Shown here: positions 51,805-60,392 of the stretch, piece after piece | Layout: each line of letters opens with the position of its first letter | Numbering within the stretch: the stretch's first letter is position 1 | Source of the DNA: Lysobacter capsici | Lineage (GTDB): Bacteria; Pseudomonadota; Gammaproteobacteria; Xanthomonadales; Xanthomonadaceae | Direction of reading: 5' to 3' | Length of the DNA stretch: 64,000 nt | NCBI RefSeq assembly: GCF_018732085.1 | Contig: NZ_CP076103.1 | Location: 6,076,001 to 6,140,000, forward strand | Notes under the pieces: model-generated | What the model saw: the letters and a program-made list of their open reading frames with translations, nothing else | Database searches by the model: none | What the model was told of the DNA's origin: nothing | Position numbers and translations under genes: made by a program

Positions 51805-52061
51805 GCCTCTGTCTCCTTGAGGCCCAGGATCGGGCGCAGGCAGCCTAGCACTCGTGCTGCGTCGCAGAAGAAAATAACTTCTGCGTCGCAAAATCATCTT
51901 CAGCACGCAGATATTCGCTTGCGTCGGTGCGGCACTGCATCGTCCTGCAGTCCGCACCGGATGCATCCGCGCGTCAAGCACCCGACGCGGCGTGAAGCCG
52001 CGGCAGGCGCCCGAGCGCATTGCGAACCGTATGAACCCGAGCGTCGTAGAACGACGCGCGG

Positions 52062-52739
52062 TTACGGATCGGTTTCCATCAGCGCGATCGCCGCCCACCC
52101 GGCGAGTGCGCCGCCGATCGGGCCGGCGATGGCGAAGCCCACGGCAACCGCGGCGACCAGTTCGCCGACCCGGCGCAGATCCCGCCAGAAGCCTTTCGCC
52201 ACCACGCCCGTGCCTTGATAGGTGCGAATGAACTCGAAGGTGTAACGCGCGGCGCTGATCGACCCGAGCACGTTGAGATCGCGGTCGGACCGGCCCAGTT
52301 CCGTCAGCGCCTGCTGTTCGAGGCCGGCGAGCCGGTTCGACATCTCGTCGAACGAGGCCGAGCCCGCAAGAATCTCGTCGAGTTGTTCGAAGTAGGCGTA
52401 TTGCTCGTCGCTGTAGAGATCGCGAAGCGGCGCCAGTTGCTGCGTGATCGGCGCCAGCGGGTCCTTCGGAATCTGCGCGACCGCCTGATCGACGAATTCG
52501 TCGACGGGCTGATCGGGCTTGTAGCCGCACTGTTCCACCAGCGCCCTGGCGGCGGCGCGAGGCGTGGTCGCCTTGTGATCCAGCAGGCAGCTCAGATACG
52601 TCGCGGTCGCCAAACCCGACGCGTCCGCCGGGTTCTGCGCATACGCCTGCGAACCCATTATCGAGGCCAGCATCAAGGCCGTGGACGCCATGATTCTTGC
52701 AGCCATTTCCCTGAACTTGATCCTTGTCGTGTCGCGCAT
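52062..52739 (-). CDS. Exported protein with C-terminal hydrophobic segment, unknown
   Basis: The 225-residue protein starts at 52739, 6 bp after GGAGG. A signal peptide ends SQAYAQ. Mature part: helical, with two Cys (SCLLDH and EQCGYK) and acidic DEILAGSASFDEMSNRL. A glycine-rich hydrophobic helix near the C-terminus (AAVAVGFAIAGPIGGALAGWAAIAL) may insert into a membrane. I do not recognise a family. Confidence 0.65.
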   Translation of the reverse strand: MRDTTRIKFREMAARIMASTALMLASIMGSQAYAQNPADASGLATATYLSCLLDHKATTPRAAARALVEQCGYKPDQPVDEFVDQAVAQIPKDPLAPITQQLAPLRDLYSDEQYAYFEQLDEILAGSASFDEMSNRLAGLEQQALTELGRSDRDLNVLGSISAARYTFEFIRTYQGTGVVAKGFWRDLRRVGELVAAVAVGFAIAGPIGGALAGWAAIALMETDP

Positions 52740-53201
52740 GTCCGTCCGCCTCCATCGAGTCTGCGCCATGCAGGAAGTGCCTGGCGACCGGAGGTTCCCA
52801 CTGTCGGAAATGTTGTTCCGAGAGCGAAGTCACAGCGATCGCAACTCAGGCAGACGCCACGCAAAGGGGGTGGAGTGGACGCGTGCGGGTCGATCGCCCG
52901 CGCGTTCGATCCTATTTCCGACCCGCAAGTTCGACGGCGCATCTCGATCGCCACGCCTGGTCATTGCATCGTTGCGCTGGCGCGCTGCGATATCCAAGCG
53001 ATGCCGCGCGGTGATGCAGCGCGCCGCCGACGGAGCGGCGGAAGCGCTGAGTTGACTTACTGCGACGCGCGACCGAATGCGCGTTGCAAGGCTAAGCGAT
53101 GATTGGGCGTCCGCCCGCGATCTCTCACGCTCAGGCGCGGGCGTGCGCATGCACAACTATCGAAGCCACCCACCGCATCCGATAGGCGATCGGGTCGCAA
53201 C
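52740..53201. other. Intergenic stretch
   Basis: This is about 460 bp between two minus-strand genes. No frame has protein-like composition. It should hold the promoter of the 52062-52739 gene. Confidence 0.4.
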
Positions 53202-54152
53202 TCATTCCACCCGATCGTCGGACGCCGGCAACTTCATGCCGGGCGTCCAACCGCTTTTCGCCAGGAACGCCTTCGGGTCGTCGAGTTCGATGATGTCCTT
53301 CAGCGCGGCTTTGCGATCCTTGGCCTGCAGGTAATACGCCTTGACGATCCGATAGCCGACCCAGTAACCCAGATCGTAGGGCTCGTCCGAACCCTTGCGA
53401 TAGTTGTAGAACCACGCCGACAGGTCGATGCCGTCCATGTCGCGCACGAACGCGGACTCGATCTCGAGCTCCTTGCCGCGCGTCCACGCCGCATGCCGCG
53501 CATTGCCGACATTGCCGGAGATCAGTTCGCCGATGAATTCGGCGGCGCCTTCGGCCAGCGCGAACCGCAGCACGGTGGCGTTCGGATCGCCTTTCTCGAA
53601 ATCGGTGTTTATCGTCTGCTGGATGTGGGCGTATTCGTGGGCGATGACATGGACGAAGCGGTCTTCCACGTCCGGGTTCATGAAGTCCGCGGCGCACAGC
53701 GCTTCCAGGCCGATGGTGACGCCGGCCGGATTGGTGATGCCTACCGGTCGCCCGCGGCCGACCACGATCGCGACCGGCGGGAATCGCGCCTGCGGGTACA
53801 AGCTCGCCAGGCGATCGAACGATACGACGAGCCGTTTTTTCACCGCCGGAAGCGTCGCCAGGCAGTCCTTGGCGTTCGCATACATGGCCGGATCGCTGTT
53901 CAGGCGATCGGCGATGCTCTGCGCGGTGACGCGTCGCAGCTTGGCGAATTCGCGCAGGCTCTGGGTGGCGTCGGCGAGGTAGTCGCGTTCAATCTGCGCC
54001 ACGCTCGGCTTGCCGCCGGTGGCGTCGTAGAGCGCATAGAAACGGGTGACGTCGTCGATGCGGATGTCCGGCCCTTGCACCGTGCCCGCGTGGGCGACGG
54101 CGCAGGCCGCCAGTGCGGCGAGAAACATGGTCAGGCGTGGCAGTGTCGGCAT
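53202..54152 (-). CDS. Exported zinc metallopeptidase (DUF2268-like)
   Basis: The 316-residue protein starts at 54152 and has a signal peptide ending AVAHAG. The zinc motif is H172-E173-Y-A-H176 (VHVIAHEYAHIQQ), with a downstream Glu-rich helix (LAEGAAEFIGELISG) that probably supplies the third ligand. The preceding GITNPAGVTIGLE is typical of DUF2268-type peptidases. It is likely a periplasmic or secreted protease; the substrate is unknown. Confidence 0.85.
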   Translation of the reverse strand: MPTLPRLTMFLAALAACAVAHAGTVQGPDIRIDDVTRFYALYDATGGKPSVAQIERDYLADATQSLREFAKLRRVTAQSIADRLNSDPAMYANAKDCLATLPAVKKRLVVSFDRLASLYPQARFPPVAIVVGRGRPVGITNPAGVTIGLEALCAADFMNPDVEDRFVHVIAHEYAHIQQTINTDFEKGDPNATVLRFALAEGAAEFIGELISGNVGNARHAAWTRGKELEIESAFVRDMDGIDLSAWFYNYRKGSDEPYDLGYWVGYRIVKAYYLQAKDRKAALKDIIELDDPKAFLAKSGWTPGMKLPASDDRVE

Positions 54153-54279
54153 GGGGTCGAACCTGGAATGGACGTGCGCGGCATCGGCCGCGGCCATCGC
54201 GGAATATAGCGATCCGGCGGCGTCATGCAACGCCGATACCGACGATACCGTTCGGCCTTGCGTTCGCCGCGAGAGTTGC

Positions 54280-55086
54280 CTACCGACTGCGGGGCCGGAC
54301 GGTGAGGCATTGCGACACCGCGCCGATCGGGCCGTGCGCATCGTGGAGAATGCTGTGGGTCAGGCCGATGCCGCTGGCGCCGAAACTCACGCAGGTGTCG
54401 AGCCCCAGCCACTCGCCGCGCGGCGAGGCGAACAGATGCGCGGTGAGATCGAGGTTCGGAAAGGCGACGTCCTCGGCCGCCGCGCGCGGGGTGATGCCGT
54501 TGGCGATGTCGAGCATGCCCAGGACGCGCGCGGTGGCGCTGACCTGCTCGCCCGCGATCAGCGAACACGCGGTGCGCAACCAATAGGCCGCGCGTCCGGG
54601 TTCGACTTGGGCGCGTCGCACCTCGACGCTGCGGACGAAACCGCCCGGCCACAGGCTGCCCGGTTCCCACGCCGGCATGGTGTCGACCGGTGCGATCCGC
54701 GGCAGCGTGCTGCCGGCCCAGGCCGCGGTGTCGTAGTCCTGCATCAGCCAGGCCCGCAGGATCACCGCGACCCGGCCAGCGTGGCTCAGGCGCGCCTCGA
54801 CCAGTTCGATCGTGCGCCCGGGCCGGAGCACGGCGACCTCGATGTCGACGACGTCGATCGGCAGCACCCCGAGGATGTCGTAGGACAGGCGCGCGAGCCG
54901 CAGCCCGTCGTCGCGGCGCGCATCGCGGTCGGCCTCGGCCGCGTGGGCGAGCAGGCCGAACGCGGGCGCGATGTGTTGCTCGGCGGGATTCCAGCCACCG
55001 CCGACCTGCTCGGTCGCGCGGAAACGGTTGCGGTCGACTCGTTCGAAATACGCCGCCGGTGACGGCTGGCCTTGCGGATGCGGCAT
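54280..55086 (-). CDS. Acyl-CoA thioesterase (TesB/4HBT_3 double hotdog)
   Basis: The 268-residue protein has two hotdog halves. The N-terminal half has ERVDRNRFRATEQVGGGWNPAEQHIAPAFGLLAHA, a helix and VVDIEVAVLRPGRTIELVEARLSH; the C-terminal half has ANGITPRAAAEDVAFPNLDLTAHLFASPRGEWLGLDTCVSFG and GLTHSILHDAHGPIG. The latter is the thioesterase II-type signature containing D and T/S. The length suits a medium-chain acyl-CoA thioesterase. Confidence 0.9.
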   Translation of the reverse strand: MPHPQGQPSPAAYFERVDRNRFRATEQVGGGWNPAEQHIAPAFGLLAHAAEADRDARRDDGLRLARLSYDILGVLPIDVVDIEVAVLRPGRTIELVEARLSHAGRVAVILRAWLMQDYDTAAWAGSTLPRIAPVDTMPAWEPGSLWPGGFVRSVEVRRAQVEPGRAAYWLRTACSLIAGEQVSATARVLGMLDIANGITPRAAAEDVAFPNLDLTAHLFASPRGEWLGLDTCVSFGASGIGLTHSILHDAHGPIGAVSQCLTVRPRSR

Positions 55087-55363
55087 CTGCGGTTCTCTGC
55101 TGCGGACGGGTCGGCGTTGCGTGCGCTCATCGCGATGGTACCGATTCGGACGCGGAATTTTGCTTTTTCGTCACCGCCTCATTGCCATCGGGCGCGGCGC
55201 TCGCGGCCGTGGCCACGGCAGCTTTGCAGGGACAGCGAACCTGGCCGGGCGCTCCATCGTTCTTGTCTCAGCATGCTTCAGCATGGGGCGCCGTGGCGCT
55301 CGGGCTGCAGGCGCATTGGTCGTATTGCGCATCGATCGGTCCGGTGCGCACGTACCCGCCGTG

Positions 55364-57010
55364 TTACTTCAACGCCGCGTCGACGATCTGCTGCGCCTCG
55401 CGCAACAGCAGTTGCAAATGCTCGTCGCTCTTGAAGCTTTCGGCGTAGATCTTGTAGATCGCCTCGGTGCCCGACGGCCGCGCGGCGAACCAACCGTCGG
55501 CGGCCACGACCTTGATGCCGCCGATCGCCTCGCCGTTGCCGGGCGCCGCGCTGAGCACTTGTTCGATCGTCTCGCCGGCCAGGCGGTCGGTGCGCAATTG
55601 CCCCGGCGACAACTTCGACAGCTTGGCTTTCTGCGCCGGCGTGGCGGCCGCATCGACGCGGCTCGCGAAGGGCTTGCCGAGTTCGTCGGTCAACCGCGCA
55701 TAAGCCTCGCCCGGGTCCCGGCCGCGACGCGCGGTGATCTCGGCCGACAGCAGCGCCGGCACCAGGCCGTCCTTGTCGGTCGACCACGCCGTGCCGTCGC
55801 GCCGCAGCAGCGATGCGCCGGCGCTCTCTTCGCAACCGAAGCCGAGCGAGCCGTCGAGCAGACCGTCGGAAAACCATTTGAACCCCACCGGCACTTCGAA
55901 CAGCCGGCGGCCCAGGCGCTCGACCACGCGATCGATCAGCGCGGTGCTCACCACGGTCTTGCCGACCGCGGCCTGCTCGCCCCACAGCAGCCGATGCTGG
56001 AACAAATAATCGATCAGCACCGACAGATAGTGATTCGGCTCCATCAAGCCGCCGCTGCGGGTGACCACGCCGTGGCGGTCGTGATCGGGATCGCAGGCGA
56101 AGGCGACGTCGTACTGGTTCTTCAACCCGATCAGCCGCTGCATCGCATAGTTCGACGACGGGTCCATGCGGATCTTGCCGTCCCAGTCCGCGGTCATGAA
56201 CGCGAACTGCGGATCGACCACGTCGCTGACGACGGTGAGGTCGAGCCGGTAGCGCTGCGCGATCGCGGACCAATAGCGCACACCCGCCCCGCCCAGCGGA
56301 TCGACGCCCATGTGGACAGCGGCGCTGCGGATGAGGTCGAAGTCGACGATGTTCGCAAGATCGGCGACGTAGGTGTTGAGGTAATCGTGCTCGCGGATAC
56401 ACGAGGCCGCGCGCGCCTGCGCGTACGGCATGCGCTCGACGCCCTTGAGGCCGGCCTCGATCAATTCGTTCGCGCGATTCTGCACCCACGCGGTGATGTC
56501 GGTGCCGGCCGGGCCGCCGTTGATCGCGTTGTACTTGAAGCCGCCGTTGTCGGGCGGATTGTGCGACGGCGTGATCACGATGCCATCGGCGAATCCGCGG
56601 GTGCGGCCGCGGTTATGGGCCACGATCGCATGCGAGATCGCCGGCGTCGGGGTGAACTCGCCGCCGCTGGCGATCATCGTGTCCACGCCGTTGGCGGCCA
56701 GCACCTCCAGCGCATTTTCGAACGCCGGCTGCGACAGCGCATGCGTGTCCACGCCGATGAACAACGGCCCGTCGATGCCTTGTCCCTTGCGGTAATCGCA
56801 GATCGCCTGGCTGATCGCGAGGATGTGCCAGGCGTTGAAACTGCGATCGAGCGAGGTGCCGCGATGGCCCGAGGTGCCGAACGCGACACGCTGCGCCGCG
56901 ACCGACGCATCGGGTTGCAGGTCGGCGTAGGCGGACAGCAATGTCTGGATATCGACCAGCGCCGATGCGGGCACGGGTTTTCCGGCCAAGGGACTGATGA
57001 TCTGGCTCAT
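55364..57010 (-). CDS. pgm: Phosphoglucomutase (alpha-D-glucose phosphate-specific)
   Basis: The 548-residue enzyme interconverts glucose-1-phosphate and glucose-6-phosphate. Phospho-serine S149 sits in TPSHNPP; the Mg loop is CDPDHDRHG; the sugar loop is EESAGAS; the phosphate loop near the C-terminus is AARPSGTEAIYKIYAESF. The substrate-binding GTSGHRGTS lies near residues 45-53. All catalytic parts are intact and the length fits the bacterial pgm type. It links to glycogen, trehalose and exopolysaccharide precursor supply. Confidence 0.95.
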   Translation of the reverse strand: MSQIISPLAGKPVPASALVDIQTLLSAYADLQPDASVAAQRVAFGTSGHRGTSLDRSFNAWHILAISQAICDYRKGQGIDGPLFIGVDTHALSQPAFENALEVLAANGVDTMIASGGEFTPTPAISHAIVAHNRGRTRGFADGIVITPSHNPPDNGGFKYNAINGGPAGTDITAWVQNRANELIEAGLKGVERMPYAQARAASCIREHDYLNTYVADLANIVDFDLIRSAAVHMGVDPLGGAGVRYWSAIAQRYRLDLTVVSDVVDPQFAFMTADWDGKIRMDPSSNYAMQRLIGLKNQYDVAFACDPDHDRHGVVTRSGGLMEPNHYLSVLIDYLFQHRLLWGEQAAVGKTVVSTALIDRVVERLGRRLFEVPVGFKWFSDGLLDGSLGFGCEESAGASLLRRDGTAWSTDKDGLVPALLSAEITARRGRDPGEAYARLTDELGKPFASRVDAAATPAQKAKLSKLSPGQLRTDRLAGETIEQVLSAAPGNGEAIGGIKVVAADGWFAARPSGTEAIYKIYAESFKSDEHLQLLLREAQQIVDAALK

Positions 57011-57116
57011 GGGTGCGATCGCATGATTCGAATGTCCTGTCGGCGTAGGCCGTGGGTCACTCTACAAAGCCAGGGGTGAGCGCGACGGTAAACGCGCACA
57101 TCGACACGGCGACCGC

Positions 57117-57470
57117 TCAGCGGCGGCCGCTCTTGCGCTCGCCTGCGGGCGGGCAATTGTTCGCGTCCGCGACGCAGGCCGCGGCATCGCCGGCGCAGCA
57201 GTTGTGGGTCAGGAAGGCGATCAGACCGTTCATCGCATCGAAGTCCGCGCGGTAGTTGACGTAACGCCCGCGCGCTTCGCCGTGGATCAGGCCGGCGGCC
57301 ATCAACTCCTTCAAGTGGAAGGACAAGGTCGCGCCCGGCAGCGACAGCGCCTGCGCCAGTTCACCGGCCATGCGGCCGCCATGCCCGGCCTCCACCAGCT
57401 GGCGGAAGATCGCCAGCCGCGAGGCGTGGCCCAGCGCGGCCAGGGATTGGGTTGCTTCTGTCATTTCCAT
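57117..57470 (-). CDS. arsR: ArsR-family metalloregulator
   Basis: The 117-residue winged-helix repressor has LAALGHASRLAIFRQLVEAG ... LSLPGATLSFHLKELMAAGLIHGEARGRYVNYR. The usual CVC metal site in the recognition helix area is absent. Instead the C-terminal tail carries adjacent and nearby Cys (HNCCAGDAAACVADANNC), likely the arsenite-sensing site as in other ArsR types. It is divergent from arsH and the operator overlaps its start codon, so autorepression is expected. Alternative ATG at 57464. Confidence 0.9.
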   Translation of the reverse strand: MEMTEATQSLAALGHASRLAIFRQLVEAGHGGRMAGELAQALSLPGATLSFHLKELMAAGLIHGEARGRYVNYRADFDAMNGLIAFLTHNCCAGDAAACVADANNCPPAGERKSGRR

Positions 57471-57488
57471 TAATCTAGAATAATGGAA
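57465..57488. promoter_or_regulatory. ArsR operator
   Basis: TTCCATTA-ATCTAGAA-TAATGGAA has perfect 8-bp arms, with a TCTAGA core in the spacer. It overlaps the arsR ATG and lies 24 bp before arsH, in a 41-bp gap; occupancy would shut both genes. Confidence 0.75.
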
Positions 57489-57511
57489 CAGACAGCCGCG
57501 AGCAACCTGTT

Positions 57512-58309
57512 ATGCCCTCTTCGCCCCCGCCTCTTGCCGATCTGCCGCATATCGACGCGGCGGCGCTGCCCACGCCCGATCCGGCGCGGCTCGGCGCCGC
57601 CGATCATCGGCCGCGCATCCTGATCCTGTACGGCTCGCTGCGCCCTCAATCCTTCAGCCGCAAGCTGGCGCTGGAGGCCGAACGTCTGCTGCGGCACTTC
57701 GGCGCCGACACCCGCGTGTTCGATCCGCACGACTTGCCGATGCTCGACAGCGTCGCCGCCACCCATCCCAAGGTGCAGGAATTGCGCGCGCTGTCGCTGT
57801 GGTCGGAAGGTCAGGTGTGGGTCAGTCCGGAGCGGCACGGCGGGGTGACCGCGGTGTTCAAGAACCAGATCGACTGGCTGCCGCTGGAAGAAGGCAGCGT
57901 GCGCCCGACCCAAGGCCGCACCCTCGCGGTGATGCAGGTCTGCGGCGGCTCGCAGTCGTTCAACGTGGTCAACGCCTTGCGCCTGCTGGGCCGCTGGATG
58001 CGCATGATCACGATCCCGAATCAGTCGTCGGTGGCCAAGGCCTGGCAGGAGTTTGACGAGCACGGCCGGATGAAACCGTCCGCGTACTACGACCGCGTGG
58101 TCGACGTGATGGAAGAACTGGTCAAGTTCACCCTGCTGACCCGCGCGCACAGCGACTACCTCACTGATCGCTACAGCGAACGCAAGGGCGACCTGGCGTC
58201 GCAGCGGCTCGCGCTCGCATCCGCGGCCATCGAAACTGCCGCGCAGACCGCCGCCGCGCCGATCGCCGCCTCGACGCCCGCGCCGTGCTGCGCGAGCGCC
58301 TGCACTTGA
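57512..58309 (+). CDS. arsH: ArsH, organoarsenical/arsenite oxidase
   Basis: The 265-residue NADPH-dependent FMN protein oxidises trivalent organoarsenicals. Motifs: ILYGSLRPQSFSRKLALEAERLL (FMN phosphate loop), SPERHGGVTAVFKNQIDWLPLEEGSVRPTQG, AVMQVCGGSQSFNVVNALRLLGRWMRMITIPNQSSVAKA. The last roughly 30 residues form an Ala-rich tail ending PCCASACT, an unusual Cys cluster that might bind arsenite. It is followed by arsC 24 bp on. Confidence 0.94.
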   Translation: MPSSPPPLADLPHIDAAALPTPDPARLGAADHRPRILILYGSLRPQSFSRKLALEAERLLRHFGADTRVFDPHDLPMLDSVAATHPKVQELRALSLWSEGQVWVSPERHGGVTAVFKNQIDWLPLEEGSVRPTQGRTLAVMQVCGGSQSFNVVNALRLLGRWMRMITIPNQSSVAKAWQEFDEHGRMKPSAYYDRVVDVMEELVKFTLLTRAHSDYLTDRYSERKGDLASQRLALASAAIETAAQTAAAPIAASTPAPCCASACT

Positions 58310-58332
58310 GACCCCGCGCTCCCGAGACCGCC

Positions 58333-58752
58333 ATGCACGCCGTCATCTATCACAACCCGCAATGCGCGACCTCGCGCAACACACTGGCGCTGATCCGTCA
58401 TGCCGGCGTCGAACCCGAGGTGATCGAGTACCTGCAGCATCCTCCCAACCGCGAGCGCCTGATCGAACTGATCGCCGCCGCCGGCTTGAGCGTTCGCGAT
58501 GCGATCCGGCAGACCGGAACGCCGTATCTGCCACTCGGTCTGGACGATCCGCAACTGAGCGATGCGGACCTGCTTGAGGCGATGCTGCGCACGCCGGTGC
58601 TGATCAATCGCCCGTTCGTGCAGACGGCCCTGGGCGTGCGCCTGTGCCGGCCGTCGGAGCGAGTGCTGGATATCCTGCCGCCGGTAAGCGCACCGTTCGC
58701 GAAGGAAGACGGCGAGGCGGTGATCGACGAGAACGGACGACGCATTCGCTAG
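58333..58752 (+). CDS. arsC: Glutaredoxin-coupled arsenate reductase ArsC
   Basis: The 139-residue enzyme reduces As(V) to As(III) with glutathione/glutaredoxin. Catalytic C11 lies in HNPQCATSRNTL; the arsenate-binding Arg residues are likely RNTL-adjacent, with TPVLINRPFV and LGVRLCRPSERVLDILP. The length matches the R773-like class. It is downstream of arsH, with GAGACC before the start. No efflux gene follows. Confidence 0.94.
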   Translation: MHAVIYHNPQCATSRNTLALIRHAGVEPEVIEYLQHPPNRERLIELIAAAGLSVRDAIRQTGTPYLPLGLDDPQLSDADLLEAMLRTPVLINRPFVQTALGVRLCRPSERVLDILPPVSAPFAKEDGEAVIDENGRRIR

Positions 58753-58794
58753 GGACGGCTTTGTCGGTATACGACGCCACAACACATCGGCACA

Positions 58795-59187
58795 TCAATT
58801 CCGCGGCGCCGCCACGCTCTCGGTATGCATCACGCAGCGCCACCGATCGTCGAGCTTGACCCAGGTCGAGGTGTCGTACACCTCCATCTCGACGGGCTCG
58901 CCGTTGTGCTCGAATTTCTGATTGACGTGGTAGCTGGCGACCGCCACGTCGTCGCGCGGAAACACCACGTCCATCGCGGATATCTCGTAGGCGGTGAGCT
59001 TGTACCTGCCGTCCTTCGCCATCTTGGTGTAGGCCGCATGGTCGAACTTGTTGGCGCCGTGTCCGCTCACCATGACGGCCGGTTCGGTCAGCATCGCGGT
59101 GGCGACCTCGGGGGCGCCGTCCATCATCGATTTCCAGAATTCGTTCTCGAGCCGTTCGATCTCGCCTTGCTGCTTGCTCAGGTTCAT
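58795..59187 (-). CDS. NTF2-like DUF4440 protein
   Basis: The 130-residue protein starts at 59187 behind GAGGA. It has the DUF4440 layout: helix LENEFWKSMMDGAPEVATAMLTEPAVMVSGHGANKFD, central strands with YKLTAYEIS, then VEMEVYDTSTWVKLDDRWRCVMHTES. No signal peptide. Small-molecule binding or isomerase role is possible. It converges on arsC. Confidence 0.8.
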   Translation of the reverse strand: MNLSKQQGEIERLENEFWKSMMDGAPEVATAMLTEPAVMVSGHGANKFDHAAYTKMAKDGRYKLTAYEISAMDVVFPRDDVAVASYHVNQKFEHNGEPVEMEVYDTSTWVKLDDRWRCVMHTESVAAPRN

Positions 59188-59344
59188 GACGGTGATCCTC
59201 TCCGCGATGCGCACGCTCATGGATAAGCGCGGCGGCGTTATCATCCGGTGAGCGAAGTTTCAGCAGCGCCTAACAATCCGTCCATGCGGTCAGCGGCGCG
59301 GCGCGCATGGATCGCGCCACCCGCGATCGAACGAGAGGCCGGCG

Positions 59345-59755
59345 ATGTACGCCAAAGCGATGACTCCCATCCTGAACGTTTCCGACCTGCAGCGCAGTTT
59401 CGCGTGGTTCGAAAAACTCGGCTGGACGAAATGCTGGGACTGGGGCACGCCGCCGACCTTCGGCAGTGTCGGCTCGGGCGAATGCGAAATCTTCCTGTGC
59501 CTGAACGGGCAAGGCGGCCGCGGCGGCAACGAAGACAGGCCGACCTTCGGCCCGGGCGCCGATGAGGCCGCGGAAACCGGCGTGTGGATCTCGGTGTGGG
59601 TCGACGATGTCGATGCCGTCCATCGGCGCTGCCTCGAACAGGGCATCGACATCACCTGGGCGCCGACCGACATGCCCTGGGGCGTGCGCGAGATGCATGT
59701 GCGCCATCCCGACGGGCACGTGCTGCGGATCGGCCGCGGTATCGAACAGGCCTGA
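59345..59755 (+). CDS. VOC-family protein
   Basis: The 136-residue protein has TPILNVSDLQRSFAWFEKLGWTK as the first module and VWISVWVDDVDAVHRRCLEQGI ... VREMHVRHPDGHVLRIGRG as the second. A glyoxalase/dioxygenase-type fold, with Trp-rich pocket. The typical metal His at the N-terminus is replaced (P-I-L-N), so it may be a binding protein rather than an enzyme. Confidence 0.88.
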   Translation: MYAKAMTPILNVSDLQRSFAWFEKLGWTKCWDWGTPPTFGSVGSGECEIFLCLNGQGGRGGNEDRPTFGPGADEAAETGVWISVWVDDVDAVHRRCLEQGIDITWAPTDMPWGVREMHVRHPDGHVLRIGRGIEQA

Positions 59756-59785
59756 CGCTTGGCTTGAACGCCGCGGCGGCCGCGA

Positions 59786-60277
59786 TCAGCCGCCGCGTTT
59801 CGCCTCGTGCTGTCGCAGACGCTCGATGAAGGGCGTCTCGCGCAGGCTGCGCTCGATCACCCACAGCACCGACAACGCGGCCTCGCTGTCGGGCCCGAGC
59901 AATTCGGCCGAGGCGCTCGCCATCACCGTCAGCGCTTCGCGGACGTTCAGCAGTTGCTTGCGTCCCTTGGGCGTCAGCACGATCACCGTGCGGCGTCCGT
60001 CGGCCGGATCGGATTTCGAGCGCACCAGCGACAGGCGGGTGAGCTCGCGTATCCACACGATCACCAGCGAATGCGACTGCCGCAACACGGCGGCCAGCTC
60101 GGTCACGCCGAGCGGGCCGTGATCGTCCAACGCCAGCAGGGTCGAGATCGTCCGCGGCGGCGCGTCGACGCCGACACTGGGATACCAGTCCTTCGCGCCC
60201 TGCACCAGTTCGTCGGCCAAGCGCCGCAGCAGATGAGCCAGGAAGGCGGGGCCTTGCTGATGGATGAAGTCGTTCAC
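59786..60277 (-). CDS. MarR-family transcriptional regulator
   Basis: The 163-residue protein is read from a GTG at 60277 (MNDFIHQQGPAFLAHLLRRLAD); a longer frame begins 60 bp upstream, before which lies a promoter. The winged helix has LTELAAVLRQSHSLVIVWIRELTRLSLVRSKSDPADGRRTVIVLTPKG. It is divergent from an exported hydrolase and likely represses it. The GTG lacks a strong ribosome-binding site, so the exact start is uncertain. Confidence 0.85.
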   Translation of the reverse strand: MNDFIHQQGPAFLAHLLRRLADELVQGAKDWYPSVGVDAPPRTISTLLALDDHGPLGVTELAAVLRQSHSLVIVWIRELTRLSLVRSKSDPADGRRTVIVLTPKGRKQLLNVREALTVMASASAELLGPDSEAALSVLWVIERSLRETPFIERLRQHEAKRGG

Positions 60278-60321
60278 GCGGCCGGCCCTTGTACGAAGAT
60301 CGTCGATCCTGCGACGAAACC

Positions 60322-60350
60322 ATATTGCCGCCGCCACCGATATATGTCAA
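60322..60350 (-). promoter_or_regulatory. Minus-strand sigma-70 promoter of the marR gene
   Basis: On the minus strand, TTGACA (complement of 60345-60350) is separated by 17 bases from CAATAT (complement of 60322-60327). The -35 is perfect and the spacing ideal. Confidence 0.6.
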
Positions 60351-60352
60351 CG

Positions 60353-60362
60353 TTTACGTAAA
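60353..60362. promoter_or_regulatory. Palindromic operator in the MarR/hydrolase gap
   Basis: TTTACGTAAA is a perfect 10-bp palindrome, just upstream of the marR -35 and 31 bp before the hydrolase start, a location suited to control both directions. Confidence 0.55.
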
Positions 60363-60392
60363 TCGGAACGTATCCGACCGGAGAGCGTTGCC

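Noticed and set aside
55087..55363. Plus-strand frames between the thioesterase and pgm genes
   Set aside because: Ala/Ser-rich frames without start signals; treated as intergenic.
54971..57079. 702-codon plus-strand frame opposite the thioesterase and pgm genes
   Set aside because: The real genes on the minus strand have catalytic motifs; this frame has none.
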